Of a stretch of DNA of 64,000 nt, positions 17,556 through 26,965 are shown in pieces; within the stretch, counting starts at the first letter, position 1; every line of letters begins with the position of its first letter. The notes below the pieces were generated by a model. The model was given only the letters and a program-made list of their open reading frames with translations. It searched no databases and was not told the origin of the DNA. The position numbers and the translations under genes are program-made. The DNA lies in the NCBI RefSeq assembly GCF_024748695.1, contig NZ_CP087176.1:3279501-3343500 (forward strand). The letters are read 5' to 3'. The stretch is from Pseudomonas sp. B21-040 (GTDB lineage Bacteria > Pseudomonadota > Gammaproteobacteria > Pseudomonadales > Pseudomonadaceae).

Positions 17556-18752
17556 TTACAGGCCGGAGAGGCCAAGCGCGGGATCGATGGCATCGAGGGC
17601 GTCGGCCAGTGCCTGAGCCTTTTCGGCGATTTTTTTGCGCTGTTCGGCGCTGACGCTGTCGTAGCGGGCGTAACCATCGTTGACCTTGAGGCCGTTAAGT
17701 TCGGTGTCGAAGGCGACGATGGCGCTGTCGAGCGTGGGCAGTAAATCGGCGGCGGATATGCTCAGCATCGGGCGCAGCAAGTCGACAACTTTGCGGGCGA
17801 CGTCGAGGTTGGCGGCAAAACCGTTCAGGTCGGTGTGGCTGTAGCGTTCTTCTTCACCGCTGCTGGCACGTACATCAGCGAGGGTATTGAGGTTGCGCAC
17901 CACAATGCTCACCAGTTGCTCCGGCGGCAGCGGTTCGGCCAGCAGTTGCTGCTTGAGCGTGGTGACGTCAGCGGTCAGACGTTGGGCAACCGGGGCCAAA
18001 CCATCGAGGCTACGTTGCTGGAACAGCGCATATTCCAGGCGATGGAAGCCGACGAAGGCCGGGTCCTGCTCGCGTTTTTGGAAATAGTCGGCGCGGGCAT
18101 TGATCGCGTTATCCAGCTCGGCCAAGCGCTGGGCGGCCGGGGCGATGCGTTGATACGCAGCGCGGGCCGGCGCATACAAGGATTGCGCCTGGCTTAGGTC
18201 GCCGACCTCGATGGCTTGCTCAAGCGCGGTAACGGCTTTGATCAACGCCGTGCCTTGCGTGCTCAGGTACACGCGAAACTCTGACAACGGACCAACGAAC
18301 GCGACCATCGACGGTTTGGCTTTTGCGGCGGCCTCGGACGCCTCGGTCGGGGTCACGTGCAAGGTGCCGCGCGGGTTGCTGAGCAAACCGCAAGTGATGG
18401 TGTAGTCGCCGGGCAACAGGTTGGCGTTGATCACCTGGCTCAGGCCCGGCGCGATGTTTTCGCGCTCTTCGAGCACCAGCACACCGTCGAGGATTTCCCA
18501 TTCAACGGCCCGGTCGGAACGATTGACGATGCGAAAACGGGTGCGGCCGGCCGGGACCGTCAGCGCATTGGGCTCGCAGCTGTGCGGGTGAATGTTGACC
18601 ACCACGTCGTCATGGTTGGCCTGGCGCTTGGCGGCGGCCATTTTCGAGGCGTAATAGAACAGGCCACCGGCGGCGATCATCACGATCACCGAACCGGCCA
18701 CTGCCCAACGCAAGGCCCGGGACGGGCCGGCTGTGGGAATAGGCTTTGACAT
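17556..18752 (-). CDS. efeO: Iron uptake protein EfeO (cupredoxin + imelysin)
   Basis: Periplasmic component of 398 residues in the Efe ferrous-iron importer. An N-terminal membrane helix or uncleaved signal (about 14-32) is followed by a cupredoxin-like domain (about 45-130: INIHPHSCEPNALTVPAG, LLPGDYTITCGLL). The imelysin (M75) domain fills the rest, with GFHRLEYALFQ (HxxE) and GEEERYSHTDLNGFAANLD. The cupredoxin part is thought to oxidise or bind iron and pass it to EfeU. I chose ATG 18752 because the frame upstream would run into efeU and shows no homology. The gap to efeU is 8 bases. Confidence 0.95.
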   Translation of the reverse strand: MSKPIPTAGPSRALRWAVAGSVIVMIAAGGLFYYASKMAAAKRQANHDDVVVNIHPHSCEPNALTVPAGRTRFRIVNRSDRAVEWEILDGVLVLEERENIAPGLSQVINANLLPGDYTITCGLLSNPRGTLHVTPTEASEAAAKAKPSMVAFVGPLSEFRVYLSTQGTALIKAVTALEQAIEVGDLSQAQSLYAPARAAYQRIAPAAQRLAELDNAINARADYFQKREQDPAFVGFHRLEYALFQQRSLDGLAPVAQRLTADVTTLKQQLLAEPLPPEQLVSIVVRNLNTLADVRASSGEEERYSHTDLNGFAANLDVARKVVDLLRPMLSISAADLLPTLDSAIVAFDTELNGLKVNDGYARYDSVSAEQRKKIAEKAQALADALDAIDPALGLSGL

Positions 18753-18760
18753 GAAGGCCC

Positions 18761-19600
18761 TTACTGACTGGAAACGGAAGAAGGCTGTTTGGCGGGCGTG
18801 GGGGCCGGGACGAAAAACATCACCAACGCCACTACCAGATAAATCAGGTAGGCACCGAGGGTGCTGACCGTTGGGGCGTCCTGATAGCCGAACATGCCCG
18901 CCAGCACCGAGCCCAACGGGCCGTCCATCGGCAGCGTTGCGCTGAAGTCGAACAGCACGGTTTGCAGGTGATTCCATAGCCCGGCTTCATGCAGCGCCTG
19001 CACCGAATTGGAGAGAATGCCGGCGGCCACGAACAGGATGAACAACCCGGTCCAGCGGAAAAATGCACCAAGGTTCAGGCGCATGCTGCCGCTGTAGATG
19101 AGGAAACCGACGGCGATGGCCAGGATCAGGCCGAGCAGGGCGCCAATGGGCGCGGCCGGGCCCTCGCTCTGTTGGAACACCGCCAGCAGGAAGAACACCG
19201 TCTCCAGGCCTTCCCGGGCCACGGCGAAAAACACCATGGCGATCAGGGCGATGACCTGGTGTCTGGAGCCGGCCAGCGCGTGATCGAGGGACGCCTGCAG
19301 CGAATGTTTGATCGAGCGCGCCACTTTGCGCATCCAGAACACCATCGAACTGAGAATGCCGACGGCCAGCAGACCGATCACGCCTTCAAACAGCTCTTGT
19401 TGTTTCTGCGGGAATTCGGCGCTGACCAGCTCCAGACCACCCCCCACCAGCAGGGCCAACGCCGCAGCGAGGAACACACCGATCCACACCGCGGGCATCC
19501 ACTGACCCCGGCCGGTTTGCTTGAGGTAGCTGGCGATGATGCCAACGATCAACGCGGCTTCGATGCCTTCGCGCAGCATGATCAGGAAAGGGACGAGCAT
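18761..19600 (-). CDS. efeU: Ferrous iron permease EfeU (FTR1 family)
   Basis: Inner-membrane iron permease of 279 residues with seven predicted helices. The two REGxE motifs that line the iron path are present: LREGIEAALIVG (about 9-20) and AVAREGLETVFFLL (about 126-139). The start VPFLIMLREG is almost the same as in E. coli EfeU. It is the first gene of the efeUOBM operon, and a promoter with a Fur-box-like site lies about 40-70 bases upstream. Confidence 0.96.
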   Translation of the reverse strand: MLVPFLIMLREGIEAALIVGIIASYLKQTGRGQWMPAVWIGVFLAAALALLVGGGLELVSAEFPQKQQELFEGVIGLLAVGILSSMVFWMRKVARSIKHSLQASLDHALAGSRHQVIALIAMVFFAVAREGLETVFFLLAVFQQSEGPAAPIGALLGLILAIAVGFLIYSGSMRLNLGAFFRWTGLFILFVAAGILSNSVQALHEAGLWNHLQTVLFDFSATLPMDGPLGSVLAGMFGYQDAPTVSTLGAYLIYLVVALVMFFVPAPTPAKQPSSVSSQ

Positions 19601-19638
19601 TCAGCACCGGGACACAATTAGTTAGGGTGCTAATTTGT

Positions 19639-19668
19639 AACATAATGACATTCATTCCCATATGCCAA
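19639..19668 (-). promoter_or_regulatory. efeU promoter overlapping a Fur-box-like site
   Basis: On the minus strand TTGGCA (19668-19663) and TATGTT (19644-19639) are 18 bases apart and form a plausible sigma-70 promoter. The 19-mer at 19641-19659, CATAATGACATTCATTCCC, matches the classical Fur box (GATAATGATAATCATTATC) at 14 of 19 positions and overlaps the -10 element and spacer. Iron-replete repression of efeUOBM is the expected result. Confidence 0.65.
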
Positions 19669-19713
19669 TAATTGACATTTACCTGAACCTAAGCTGAACA
19701 GCCCTGAACATCA

Positions 19714-19805
19714 CTGTGGGAGCGGGCTTGCCCGCGATGACGCCGTCACCTTCGATACATATGTCGGCATATCCACCGCTTTCGCGGGCAAGCCCGCTCC
19801 CACAG
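19714..19805. repeat. REPIN (two inverted REPs)
   Basis: CTGTGGGAGCGGGCTTGCCC begins at 19714, and its reverse complement ends at 19805, with a centre of about 40 bases. It lies between the divergent efeU and AraC-type genes, not at a 3' end, so its position is less usual. Confidence 0.87.
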
Positions 19806-19875
19806 GATCTCCTTTGCTCAAGCGTGCTGCGGTAAGATGCCCGCACTCAAAAAACAACAGGGCTCACCGCGCTCA

Positions 19876-20892
19876 ATGTCGGAAAAAGACACCATCTCCA
19901 TTCAACTGGTGCGCGAAGCGCTGTTGCAAAGCTGCGCCCCGGGCCAGGCCACCGATGAGGTGTTGAACAAGGTCGGCATCGATCCGGCATGGTTGCAAAC
20001 CCCTGACGCGCGAGTTCCGGCGACGGCCTATGCGCGACTCTGGCGCCTGCTGGCGCGACGCGGTGACGATGAGTTTTTTGGCATGGACCCGCGCAAGCTC
20101 AAATCCGGCAGTCTTGAGTTTCTGTGTCGTTGCTCGATGGTCCAGCCGAGCCTGGCCGCTGGGCTGACCTCGGGCCTGGGTTTTCTGTCGCTGATGCTTG
20201 AAAACATGCCCGCGCAGCTGGTTCGCCAGCAAAGCCTGGCCGAAATCGTGCTGGCGGAAGACGATCAGGATCCGCGTCGTGCCTTCACTTATTTCACCTA
20301 CTGGATGATCGTTCACGGCGTTGCCTGTTGGCTCGCGGGGCGGCGGATTCCAATCCTGGCCATCGAATTGCGCTGCCCGGCGCCGGATTTTTGCGGCGAC
20401 TATCAGGTGATGTTCTCCGAAAACCTGCGCTTCGACCGGCCGCGCACGCGGATGATTTTCTCGGCTGAGTGCCTGGACTTGCCGATCAAGCGCAGCCCGG
20501 AAGAACTCAAGCGTTTCCTGGCGCACGCGCCGGCCAATATTCTGGTCAAGTACCGTGATCCTGAGAGCCTGGCGAGCCGCATCAAACAGAATTTGCGGCA
20601 CTTGCCCGCAGAACATTGGCCGGAAACCGAACCGTTGGCGCAGCAACTGCACATGTCCGCCTCGACCTTGCGCCGACGTCTGGCGGAAGAAGGGCAGACC
20701 TACCAAGGGCTCAAGGACAGCGTGCGCAAGGAACTGGCGATCGTTTGGCTGGCAGAGCCGAACATCAGCTTCGCCGAGATTGCGGCCCGGCTGGGGTTTG
20801 CCGATACGAGTTCGTTCTACAAGGCGTTTCGCAAGTGGTCGGGGTCCAATCCGGGGCATTACCGGAGTTTGATCCTTAACGAGGCGCACTGA
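19876..20892 (+). CDS. AraC-family transcriptional regulator (Arabinose_bd type)
   Basis: Regulator of 338 residues. The N-terminal 210 residues are an effector-binding domain of the Arabinose_bd class (RVPATAYARLWRLLARRGDDEFFG). The C-terminal AraC DNA-binding domain holds two helix-turn-helix units: PLAQQLHMSASTLRRRLAEEG and ISFAEIAARLGFADTSSFYKAFRKWSG (in part), ending in PGHYRS. I chose ATG 19876; an upstream in-frame ATG at 19837 would add 13 unconvincing residues. It lies just upstream of and in the same direction as the acyl-CoA degradation genes, so it is probably their activator, perhaps with an acyl-CoA or fatty acid as effector (inference). Confidence 0.9.
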   Translation: MSEKDTISIQLVREALLQSCAPGQATDEVLNKVGIDPAWLQTPDARVPATAYARLWRLLARRGDDEFFGMDPRKLKSGSLEFLCRCSMVQPSLAAGLTSGLGFLSLMLENMPAQLVRQQSLAEIVLAEDDQDPRRAFTYFTYWMIVHGVACWLAGRRIPILAIELRCPAPDFCGDYQVMFSENLRFDRPRTRMIFSAECLDLPIKRSPEELKRFLAHAPANILVKYRDPESLASRIKQNLRHLPAEHWPETEPLAQQLHMSASTLRRRLAEEGQTYQGLKDSVRKELAIVWLAEPNISFAEIAARLGFADTSSFYKAFRKWSGSNPGHYRSLILNEAH

Positions 20893-20920
20893 TCCGGTCC
20901 CCATATTGGATCGACTGACG

Positions 20921-20992
20921 CCATCGCGGGCAAGCCACGCTCCCACAGGGGAGTGCATTGCAAATGTGGGAGCGTGGCTTGCCCGCGAAAGC
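20921..20992. repeat. REPIN (two inverted REPs)
   Basis: CCATCGCGGGCAAGCCACGC at 20921 is mirrored by GCGTGGCTTGCCCGCGA ending at about 20988. The pair has a centre of about 30 bases and separates the AraC gene from the acyl-CoA synthetase locus. Confidence 0.85.
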
Positions 20993-21143
20993 GTGCGCCC
21001 AGGCGGCACACCTCTTGAATTTTGGCCAAACCAGTCACGCAATCTGAAGGCTTTGACCATTGCCCCGTTCTACGCACGGAGCGAGTATTTCTCTGGTTTA
21101 TACGGTTCCCCCAACCTAATAAAAATACCGAGGGATTCTGGCA

Positions 21144-22807
21144 ATGCGCGATTACTTGTTTGCCACATCACAGTTCAATTATCAGCACACCGTCGATGCC
21201 GCACTCAGTGGTTCCTTGCAAGCGCTCAACGCCTGCGTCGAGTGTTGCGACCGGCACGCCTTGCCGGGGCGCATTGCGCTGTTCTGGGAAGGGCGCGATG
21301 GCGCCAGCGCTTCGTACACCTTCACTGACTTGCAGGACAAAGCGGCACGGTTTGCCAATTTCCTGCTGGCCCAAGGGTGAAAAAGGGCGACAAGGTCGCC
21401 GGCCTCCTGCCACGTAATATCGAACTATTGATCACCGTCTTCGCCACCTGGCGCATCGGCGCGGTGTATCAGCCACTGTTTACCGCTTTCGGCCCCAAAG
21501 CCATTGAACACCGTCTCGGCAGCTCGGGTGCCAAAGTGGTGGTGACCGACGCGGTCAATCGCTCGAAACTCGCGGAAGTCGCCGACTGCCCGACCATCGT
21601 CACGGTCGGTGGCCCTAAAGGCACGGGCATCGTGCAGGGCGATTTCAGTTTCTGGGCCGAACTGGCCAATTTTTCCGCAGACTGCGAACCGGTGCTGCTG
21701 ACCGGCGAAGACCCGTTCCTGCTGATGTTCACCTCGGGCACCACCGGTCCCTCGAAAGCGCTGTCGGTGCCGCTCAAGGCCATCGTCGCGTTCCAGAGCT
21801 ACACCCGCGACGCCGTGGATTTGCGCCCTGAAGACGCGTTCTGGAACGTCGCCGACCCGGGTTGGGCCTATGGCATCTATTTCGGGGTCACCGGGCCGAT
21901 GGCGATGGGGCATCCGATCACCTTCTACGATGGCCCGTTTACCCTCGAAAGCACCTGCCGGGTGATCAACAAGTACGGCATCACCAACCTCACCGGATCA
22001 CCGACCGCGTACCGTCTGCTGATCGCGGGCGGCGACGAGTTTGCCAAGTCGATCAAGGGCAAGCTGCGCATCGTCAGCAGCGCCGGAGAGCCGCTGAACC
22101 CGGAAGTCATCCGTTGGTTCGCCGATAACCTTGGCGTGGTGATTCACGACCATTACGGCCAGACCGAACTGGGTATGGTCCTGTGCAACCACCACGCACT
22201 GGAACATCCCGTGCACGTCGGCGCCGCCGGTTTTGCTTCACCCGGCCACCGCATCGTGGTGCTGGACGAAGCGTACAAAGAGCTGGGTGTGGGTCAGCCG
22301 GGCATTTTGGCCATCGACCGCAGCCAGTCGCCGATGTGCTGGTTCAACGGTTACGAAGGCGCGCCGACCAAAGCGTTCGTCGGCGACTATTACCTGAGCG
22401 GCGATACCGTGGAATGGAACCCTGACGGCAGCATCAGTTTCGTCGGTCGCAGCGATGACGTGATCACCACGTCCGGCTACCGCGTCGGCCCGTTCGACGT
22501 GGAAAGCGCGTTGATCGAACACCCGGCTGTGGTCGAGGCCGCCGTGGTCGGCAAACCCGATCCGGAGCGTACCGAGCTGGTCAAAGCCTTCGTGGTGATT
22601 TGCTCGCAATACCGCGCCACGCCGGAGCTGGCCGAAGAACTGCGCCAACACGTGCGCAAGCGTCTGGCGGCGCATTCTTACCCCCGTGAAATCGAATTTG
22701 TCAGCGAGTTGCCGAAAACCCCAAGCGGCAAATTGCAGCGCTTTATCTTGCGCAACCAGGAAATCGCCAAGGCTCAAGAGGCCGCCGCGAAGAACGTTTC
22801 AGCTTGA
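21144..22807 (+). pseudogene. AMP-binding acyl-CoA synthetase with a one-base frameshift
   Basis: An acyl-CoA synthetase (ANL family) that would activate a short or branched fatty acid. The first 78 codons (21144-21380: LFATSQFNYQHTVDAAL ... FANFLLAQG) end at TGA. The rest continues in the -1-shifted frame from 21377 (KKGDKVAGLLPRNIELL). A single missing G in CAAGGG-TGAAAAAG would restore LLAQGVKKGDKVAG. The remainder is intact: P-loop LLMFTSGTTGPSKA, DHYGQTELG, LSGDTVEWNPDG, GRSDDVITTSGYRVGP and the acylation Lys in [11 protein letters not shown]. It may be a true mutation, a sequencing error at a homopolymer, or two co-translated pieces through the 4-base overlap GTGA. It heads the catabolic operon, 13 bases before the dehydrogenase gene. 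Confidence 0.88.
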
Positions 22808-22820
22808 ATCCAAGGAAACA

Positions 22821-23585
22821 ATGATGCAGATCGAAAACAAGGTTTTTCTCGTCACCGGCGGTGCTTCCGGCCTGGGTGCGGCAACAGCTGAAATGCTGGT
22901 CGCGGCTGGCGCCAAAGTGATGCTGGTGGACATGAATGCCGAGGCTGTAGCGGCTCAGGCTCAACGTCTTGGTGCGCAAAGTGTGGTGGCCGACATCAGC
23001 AACGAAGCCGCCGCCGAAGCCGCAGTGCAGGCGACGGTCAAAGCCTTTGGCGGTCTCAACGGCCTGGTCAATTGCGCTGGCATCGTGCGCGGCGAGAAGA
23101 TCCTTGGCAAGAACGGCCCGCATGGGCTCGCCAGTTTCAGCCAAGTGATCAACGTCAACCTGATCGGCAGCTTCAACATGCTGCGCCTGGCATCTGCCGC
23201 TATCGCCGAAACCGAGGCGGATGCCGATGGCGAGCGCGGTGTGATCATCAATACCGCGTCGGCAGCGGCGTATGACGGCCAGATTGGCCAGGCCGCTTAT
23301 GCCGCGTCCAAGGGCGCCATTGTCAGCCTGACTCTGCCAGCCGCCCGTGAACTGGCGCGCTTTGGTATCCGCGTGATGACCATCGCCCCAGGCATTTTCG
23401 AAACACCGATGATGGCCGGCATGACCCAGGAAGTCCGCGATTCGCTGGCCGCTGGCGTGCCATTCCCGCCGCGTCTGGGCAAGCCTGGCGAGTACGCCGC
23501 GCTGGTCCGGCATATCATTGAAAACAGCATGCTCAACGGCGAGGTGATCCGTCTCGACGGCGCCTTGCGCATGGCCGCCAAGTAA
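22821..23585 (+). CDS. Short-chain dehydrogenase, 3-hydroxyacyl-CoA dehydrogenase type II
   Basis: SDR enzyme of 254 residues resembling HSD17B10, the 3-hydroxy-2-methylbutyryl-CoA dehydrogenase of isoleucine breakdown. The NAD-binding motif is [16 protein letters not shown] (about 12-27), with Asp in LVDMN marking NAD preference. NCAGIV, the catalytic Ser in [14 protein letters not shown], and YAASKGA (Tyr-x-x-x-Lys) follow; the C-terminal half shows [11 protein letters not shown] and [21 protein letters not shown] lies just before the start; ATG at 22821 or 22824 are equally possible. The order synthetase-SDR-thiolase-acyl-CoA dehydrogenase-hydratase is the one I recall from P. putida KT2440 (fadB2x, fadAx, fadB1x). 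Confidence 0.92.
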   Translation: MMQIENKVFLVTGGASGLGAATAEMLVAAGAKVMLVDMNAEAVAAQAQRLGAQSVVADISNEAAAEAAVQATVKAFGGLNGLVNCAGIVRGEKILGKNGPHGLASFSQVINVNLIGSFNMLRLASAAIAETEADADGERGVIINTASAAAYDGQIGQAAYAASKGAIVSLTLPAARELARFGIRVMTIAPGIFETPMMAGMTQEVRDSLAAGVPFPPRLGKPGEYAALVRHIIENSMLNGEVIRLDGALRMAAK

Positions 23586-23596
23586 GGAGATTTGTC

Positions 23597-24790
23597 ATGA
23601 CTATTGCCAACGATCCCATCGTTATCGTCAGCGCCGTCCGCACCCCGATGGGCGGTTTTCAGGGCGAACTGAAAAGCCTGAGCGCACCGCAACTCGGCGC
23701 TGTCGCGATCCGCGCGGCGGTCGAGCGCGCCGGCATCAACGCCGAATCGGTAGAAGAAGTGCTGTTCGGCTGCGTTCTGTCCGCAGGCCTCGGTCAGGCG
23801 CCAGCGCGTCAAGCCGCGCTGGGCGCCGGGCTGGATAAATCGACCCGTTGCACCACGCTGAACAAAATGTGCGGTTCGGGCATGGAAGCGGCGATTCTGG
23901 CCCACGACATGTTGGTGGCCGGTAGCGCCGACGTGGTGGTGGCGGGCGGCATGGAAAGCATGTCCAACGCGCCGTACCTGCTGGACCGCGCACGTAGCGG
24001 TTACCGCATGGGCCACGGTCGGGTGCTTGATCACATGTTCCTCGACGGCCTGGAAGATGCCTACGACAAGGGCCGCTTGATGGGCACCTTCGCCGAGGAT
24101 TGCGCCGAAACCAACGGCTTCACCCGCGAGGCGCAGGACGCGTTTGCGGTCGCGTCGACCACCCGTGCGCAACAGGCAATCAAGGACGGCAGCTTCAACG
24201 CCGAGATCGTCCCGGTGTCGGTGATGGTCGGTAAAGAACAGGTGCTGATCAGCAACGATGAGCAGCCACCGAAAGCCAAGCTGGACAAAATCGCATCATT
24301 GAAACCGGCGTTCCGCGATGGCGGTACGGTGACGGCAGCGAACTCCAGTTCCATTTCCGACGGCGCGGCGGCATTGGTGCTGATGCGCCGTTCCGATGCC
24401 GAGAAACAAGGGCTGAAACCGCTGGCAGTGATTCACGGCCATGCCGCGTTTGCCGATACGCCGGGCCTGTTCCCGGTGGCGCCGGTGGGCGCGATCAAAA
24501 AACTGATGAAGAAAACCGGCTGGTCGCTGGATGAAGTTGAGCTGTTCGAAGTCAACGAAGCCTTCGCCGTGGTCAGTCTGGTGACGATGGCCAAACTGGA
24601 AATCCCGCACGAGAAGGTCAACGTTCACGGCGGCGCGTGCGCCTTGGGCCACCCGATCGGCGCATCCGGCGCACGGATCCTGGTGACCTTGCTCTCGGCC
24701 CTGCGCCAGAAAGGTCTGAAGCGTGGCGTTGCTGCGATCTGCATCGGCGGCGGTGAAGCCACGGCCATGGCTGTTGAGTGCCTGTTGTAG
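23597..24790 (+). CDS. Acetyl-CoA acyltransferase (thiolase II family)
   Basis: Thiolase of 397 residues that cleaves 3-oxoacyl-CoA, or 2-methylacetoacetyl-CoA in the isoleucine route, to acetyl-CoA and a shorter acyl-CoA. The nucleophilic Cys is in TTLNKMCGSGMEAAI (about 92). The His is in GGACALGHPIGASGARI and the second Cys in AAICIGGGEATAM. VNEAFAVV is also typical. It lies 11 bases after the dehydrogenase gene. The stop codon TAG is the first part of the REP element that follows, so the repeat seems to have supplied or overlapped the gene's end. Confidence 0.94.
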   Translation: MTIANDPIVIVSAVRTPMGGFQGELKSLSAPQLGAVAIRAAVERAGINAESVEEVLFGCVLSAGLGQAPARQAALGAGLDKSTRCTTLNKMCGSGMEAAILAHDMLVAGSADVVVAGGMESMSNAPYLLDRARSGYRMGHGRVLDHMFLDGLEDAYDKGRLMGTFAEDCAETNGFTREAQDAFAVASTTRAQQAIKDGSFNAEIVPVSVMVGKEQVLISNDEQPPKAKLDKIASLKPAFRDGGTVTAANSSSISDGAAALVLMRRSDAEKQGLKPLAVIHGHAAFADTPGLFPVAPVGAIKKLMKKTGWSLDEVELFEVNEAFAVVSLVTMAKLEIPHEKVNVHGGACALGHPIGASGARILVTLLSALRQKGLKRGVAAICIGGGEATAMAVECLL

Positions 24791-24941
24791 GAGCACGGCT
24801 TGCCGGCGATGGGGACTTTGAGGCCGCCATCGCGAGCAAGCTCAGCTCCTACGGGGCAGGTGGCATAGAAGTAACGTAGGAGCGCGGCTTGCCGGCGATG
24901 GGGGCCTTGAAATCGCCATCGCGAGCAAGCTCTGCTCCTAC
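24787..24941. repeat. Two tandem REP-like inverted pairs
   Basis: Two inverted pairs lie side by side: 24787-24852 and 24876-24941. Each has GTAGGAGC.CGGCTTGCCGGCGATGG-type left arms and CCATCGCGAGCAAGCTC.GCTCCTAC-type right arms (short cores given). This variant (TTGCCGGCGATGG) differs from the main REP core. The pairs separate the thiolase and acyl-CoA dehydrogenase genes inside what looks like one operon. Confidence 0.83.
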
Positions 24942-24964
24942 AGGGCTTATATTAAGGATTTGCC

Positions 24965-26092
24965 ATGATTCCCAATGACGACCAACAACAAATTCGCGAC
25001 ATGGCCCGGCAATTCGCCGAGGAACGGCTGAAACCGTTCGCCGCCGAGTGGGACCGCGAACACCGCTTCCCCAAGGAGGCCATCGCTGAGATGGCCGACC
25101 TGGGCTTCTTTGGCATGCTGGTGCCTGAGCAGTGGGGCGGTTGCGACACCGGTTACCTGGCCTACGCCATGGCCCTGGAAGAAATCGCGGCCGGCGACGG
25201 CGCCTGCTCGACCATCATGAGCGTGCACAACTCGGTCGGTTGCGTGCCGATCCTGCACTACGGCAACGACGACCAGAAAGAGCGCTTCCTCAAGCCCCTG
25301 GCCAGCGGAGCGATGCTGGGTGCCTTTGCCCTGACCGAACCGCAGGCCGGTTCCGACGCCAGCGGCCTGAAAACCCGTGCGCGCCTGGAAGGCGATCACT
25401 ACGTGCTCAACGGCTGCAAACAGTTCATCACCTCCGGGCAGAACGCCGGGGTGGTGATTGTGTTTGCCGTGACTGATCCAAGTGCCGGCAAGCGCGGTAT
25501 TACCGCATTGATCGTGCCGACCGATTCGCCAGGCTATAAAGTCGCCCGGGTCGAAGACAAACTCGGCCAGCACGCGTCCGACACGTGCCAGATTCTGTTT
25601 GAAGACGTCAAAGTGCCGGTGGCCAACCGCTTGGGTGAGGAGGGTGAAGGTTACCGAATCGCCCTGGCCAACCTTGAAGGCGGCCGTGTCGGCATCGCCT
25701 CGCAATCGGTGGGCATGGCCCGTGCAGCGTTCGAAGCGGCCCGCGACTACGCCCGTGAGCGCGAGAGTTTCGGCAAACCGATCATCGAACATCAGGCTGT
25801 CGCGTTCCGCCTTGCCGACATGGCCACGCAAATTGCCGTGGCCCGGCAGATGGTGCATTACGCAGCGGCTTTGAGGGACAGCGGCAAACCGGCACTGGTC
25901 GAAGCCTCCATGGCCAAACTGTTTGCCTCGGAAATGGCTGAAAAAGTCTGCTCTTCGGCGTTGCAAACCCTCGGCGGTTACGGTTACTTGAATGACTTCC
26001 CGCTGGAGCGGATCTACCGCGACGTGCGGGTGTGCCAGATCTACGAAGGCACCAGCGATATTCAGCGCATGGTTATTTCGCGCAATCTTTGA
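24965..26092 (+). CDS. Acyl-CoA dehydrogenase
   Basis: FAD-dependent acyl-CoA dehydrogenase of 375 residues. FAD- and substrate-binding segments are visible: [21 protein letters not shown] (in part, about 120-140), [10 protein letters not shown], then [22 protein letters not shown], and the C-terminal catalytic-base region [35 protein letters not shown] (in short pieces). With its SDR and thiolase neighbours, the probable substrate is 2-methylbutanoyl-CoA (isoleucine route) or another short acyl-CoA. It lies after two REP pairs in the same direction as the thiolase, and the next gene starts 13 bases downstream. Confidence 0.93.
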   Translation: MIPNDDQQQIRDMARQFAEERLKPFAAEWDREHRFPKEAIAEMADLGFFGMLVPEQWGGCDTGYLAYAMALEEIAAGDGACSTIMSVHNSVGCVPILHYGNDDQKERFLKPLASGAMLGAFALTEPQAGSDASGLKTRARLEGDHYVLNGCKQFITSGQNAGVVIVFAVTDPSAGKRGITALIVPTDSPGYKVARVEDKLGQHASDTCQILFEDVKVPVANRLGEEGEGYRIALANLEGGRVGIASQSVGMARAAFEAARDYARERESFGKPIIEHQAVAFRLADMATQIAVARQMVHYAAALRDSGKPALVEASMAKLFASEMAEKVCSSALQTLGGYGYLNDFPLERIYRDVRVCQIYEGTSDIQRMVISRNL

Positions 26093-26105
26093 GAAGGAGT
26101 CCCCT

Positions 26106-26879
26106 GTGAGCTACGAAACGATTTTGCTGGAAACCCACGGTCGCGTTGGCCTGATTACCCTGAACCGTCCGCAAGCGCTGAACGCGTTGAATGCGCAGAT
26201 CGTCAGTGAACTGAACCACGCTCTCGATGGCCTGGAAGCCGATTCGAACATCGGCTGCATCGTGCTGACCGGCTCGAAAAAAGCCTTCGCCGCCGGTGCC
26301 GACATCAAGGAAATGGCCGAGCTGACCTACCCGCAGATTTACATCGACGACCTGTTCAGCGACAGCGACCGCGTGGCCAACCGCCGCAAGCCGATCATCG
26401 CGGCGGTCAATGGTTTTGCCTTGGGTGGTGGCTGTGAATTGGCGCTGATGTGCGACTTCATCCTGGCCGGCGACAACGCCAAATTTGGTCAGCCGGAAAT
26501 CAACCTCGGCGTGCTGCCAGGCATGGGCGGCACTCAACGCCTGACTCGCGCAGTGGGCAAGGCCAAGGCCATGGAAATGTGCCTGAGCGGGCGTTTGATC
26601 GATGCCGTGGAAGCGGAGCGTTGCGGGATCGTCGCACGGATCGTTCCGGCGGATGAACTGTTGGAAGAAGCCCTGAAAGTCGCGGCGCTGATCGCGAAGA
26701 AGTCGCTGCCGATTGCAATGATGGTCAAGGAAAGCGTGAACCGCGCGTTTGAAGTGAGCCTGTCCGAAGGCGTGCGCTTTGAGCGTCGCGTGTTCCATGC
26801 AGCGTTTGCGACGCAGGATCAGAAAGAAGGGATGGCGGCGTTTATTGCCAAGCGTGAGGCGCAGTTCGTCGGTAAGTAA
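26106..26879 (+). CDS. Enoyl-CoA hydratase
   Basis: Crotonase-family hydratase of 257 residues. The oxyanion-hole loops are [14 protein letters not shown] (about 60-73) and [15 protein letters not shown] (about 102-116), and both catalytic Glu positions of true hydratases are kept ([23 protein letters not shown]), so it likely hydrates 2-enoyl-CoA, for example tiglyl-CoA. The start is GTG at 26106 with GAAGGAG 7 bases upstream. It closes the five-gene catabolic operon. Its position matches fadB1x in P. putida by my recollection. Confidence 0.93.
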   Translation: MSYETILLETHGRVGLITLNRPQALNALNAQIVSELNHALDGLEADSNIGCIVLTGSKKAFAAGADIKEMAELTYPQIYIDDLFSDSDRVANRRKPIIAAVNGFALGGGCELALMCDFILAGDNAKFGQPEINLGVLPGMGGTQRLTRAVGKAKAMEMCLSGRLIDAVEAERCGIVARIVPADELLEEALKVAALIAKKSLPIAMMVKESVNRAFEVSLSEGVRFERRVFHAAFATQDQKEGMAAFIAKREAQFVGK

Positions 26880-26894
26880 TGCGGCGTTTTCGCT

Positions 26895-26962
26895 GACGCC
26901 ATCGCGGGCAAGCCCGGCTCCCACAGGTTTGATCGTTCCCACGCAGAGCGTGGGAACGATCA
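26895..26962. terminator. REP plus GATCGTTCCCACGC hairpin between convergent genes
   Basis: A REP copy (GCCATCGCGGGCAAGCCCGG core, 26895-26926) is followed by a short perfect hairpin: GATCGTTCCCACGC (26931-26944), loop AGA, and GCGTGGGAACGATC (26948-26961). It lies 3 bases before the end of the convergent acyl-CoA dehydrogenase gene. A 14-bp stem with a three-base loop is very stable and could act as a two-way terminator; no U-tract is present. It is the minimal form of the repeat seen at 12495 and 62671. Confidence 0.65.
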
Positions 26963-26965
26963 TCT

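Noticed and set aside
18753..18977. A longer efeO start
   Set aside because: The extra residues overlap efeU and have no similarity to EfeO; the ATG at 18752 begins the expected signal segment.
19714..20992. A CRISPR-like array from spaced repeats
   Set aside because: The repeats are inverted REP pairs, not direct repeats of equal spacing, and there are no cas genes.
21144..21380. A free-standing 78-codon gene
   Set aside because: Its sequence is the N-terminal part of the acyl-CoA synthetase that continues in the next frame.
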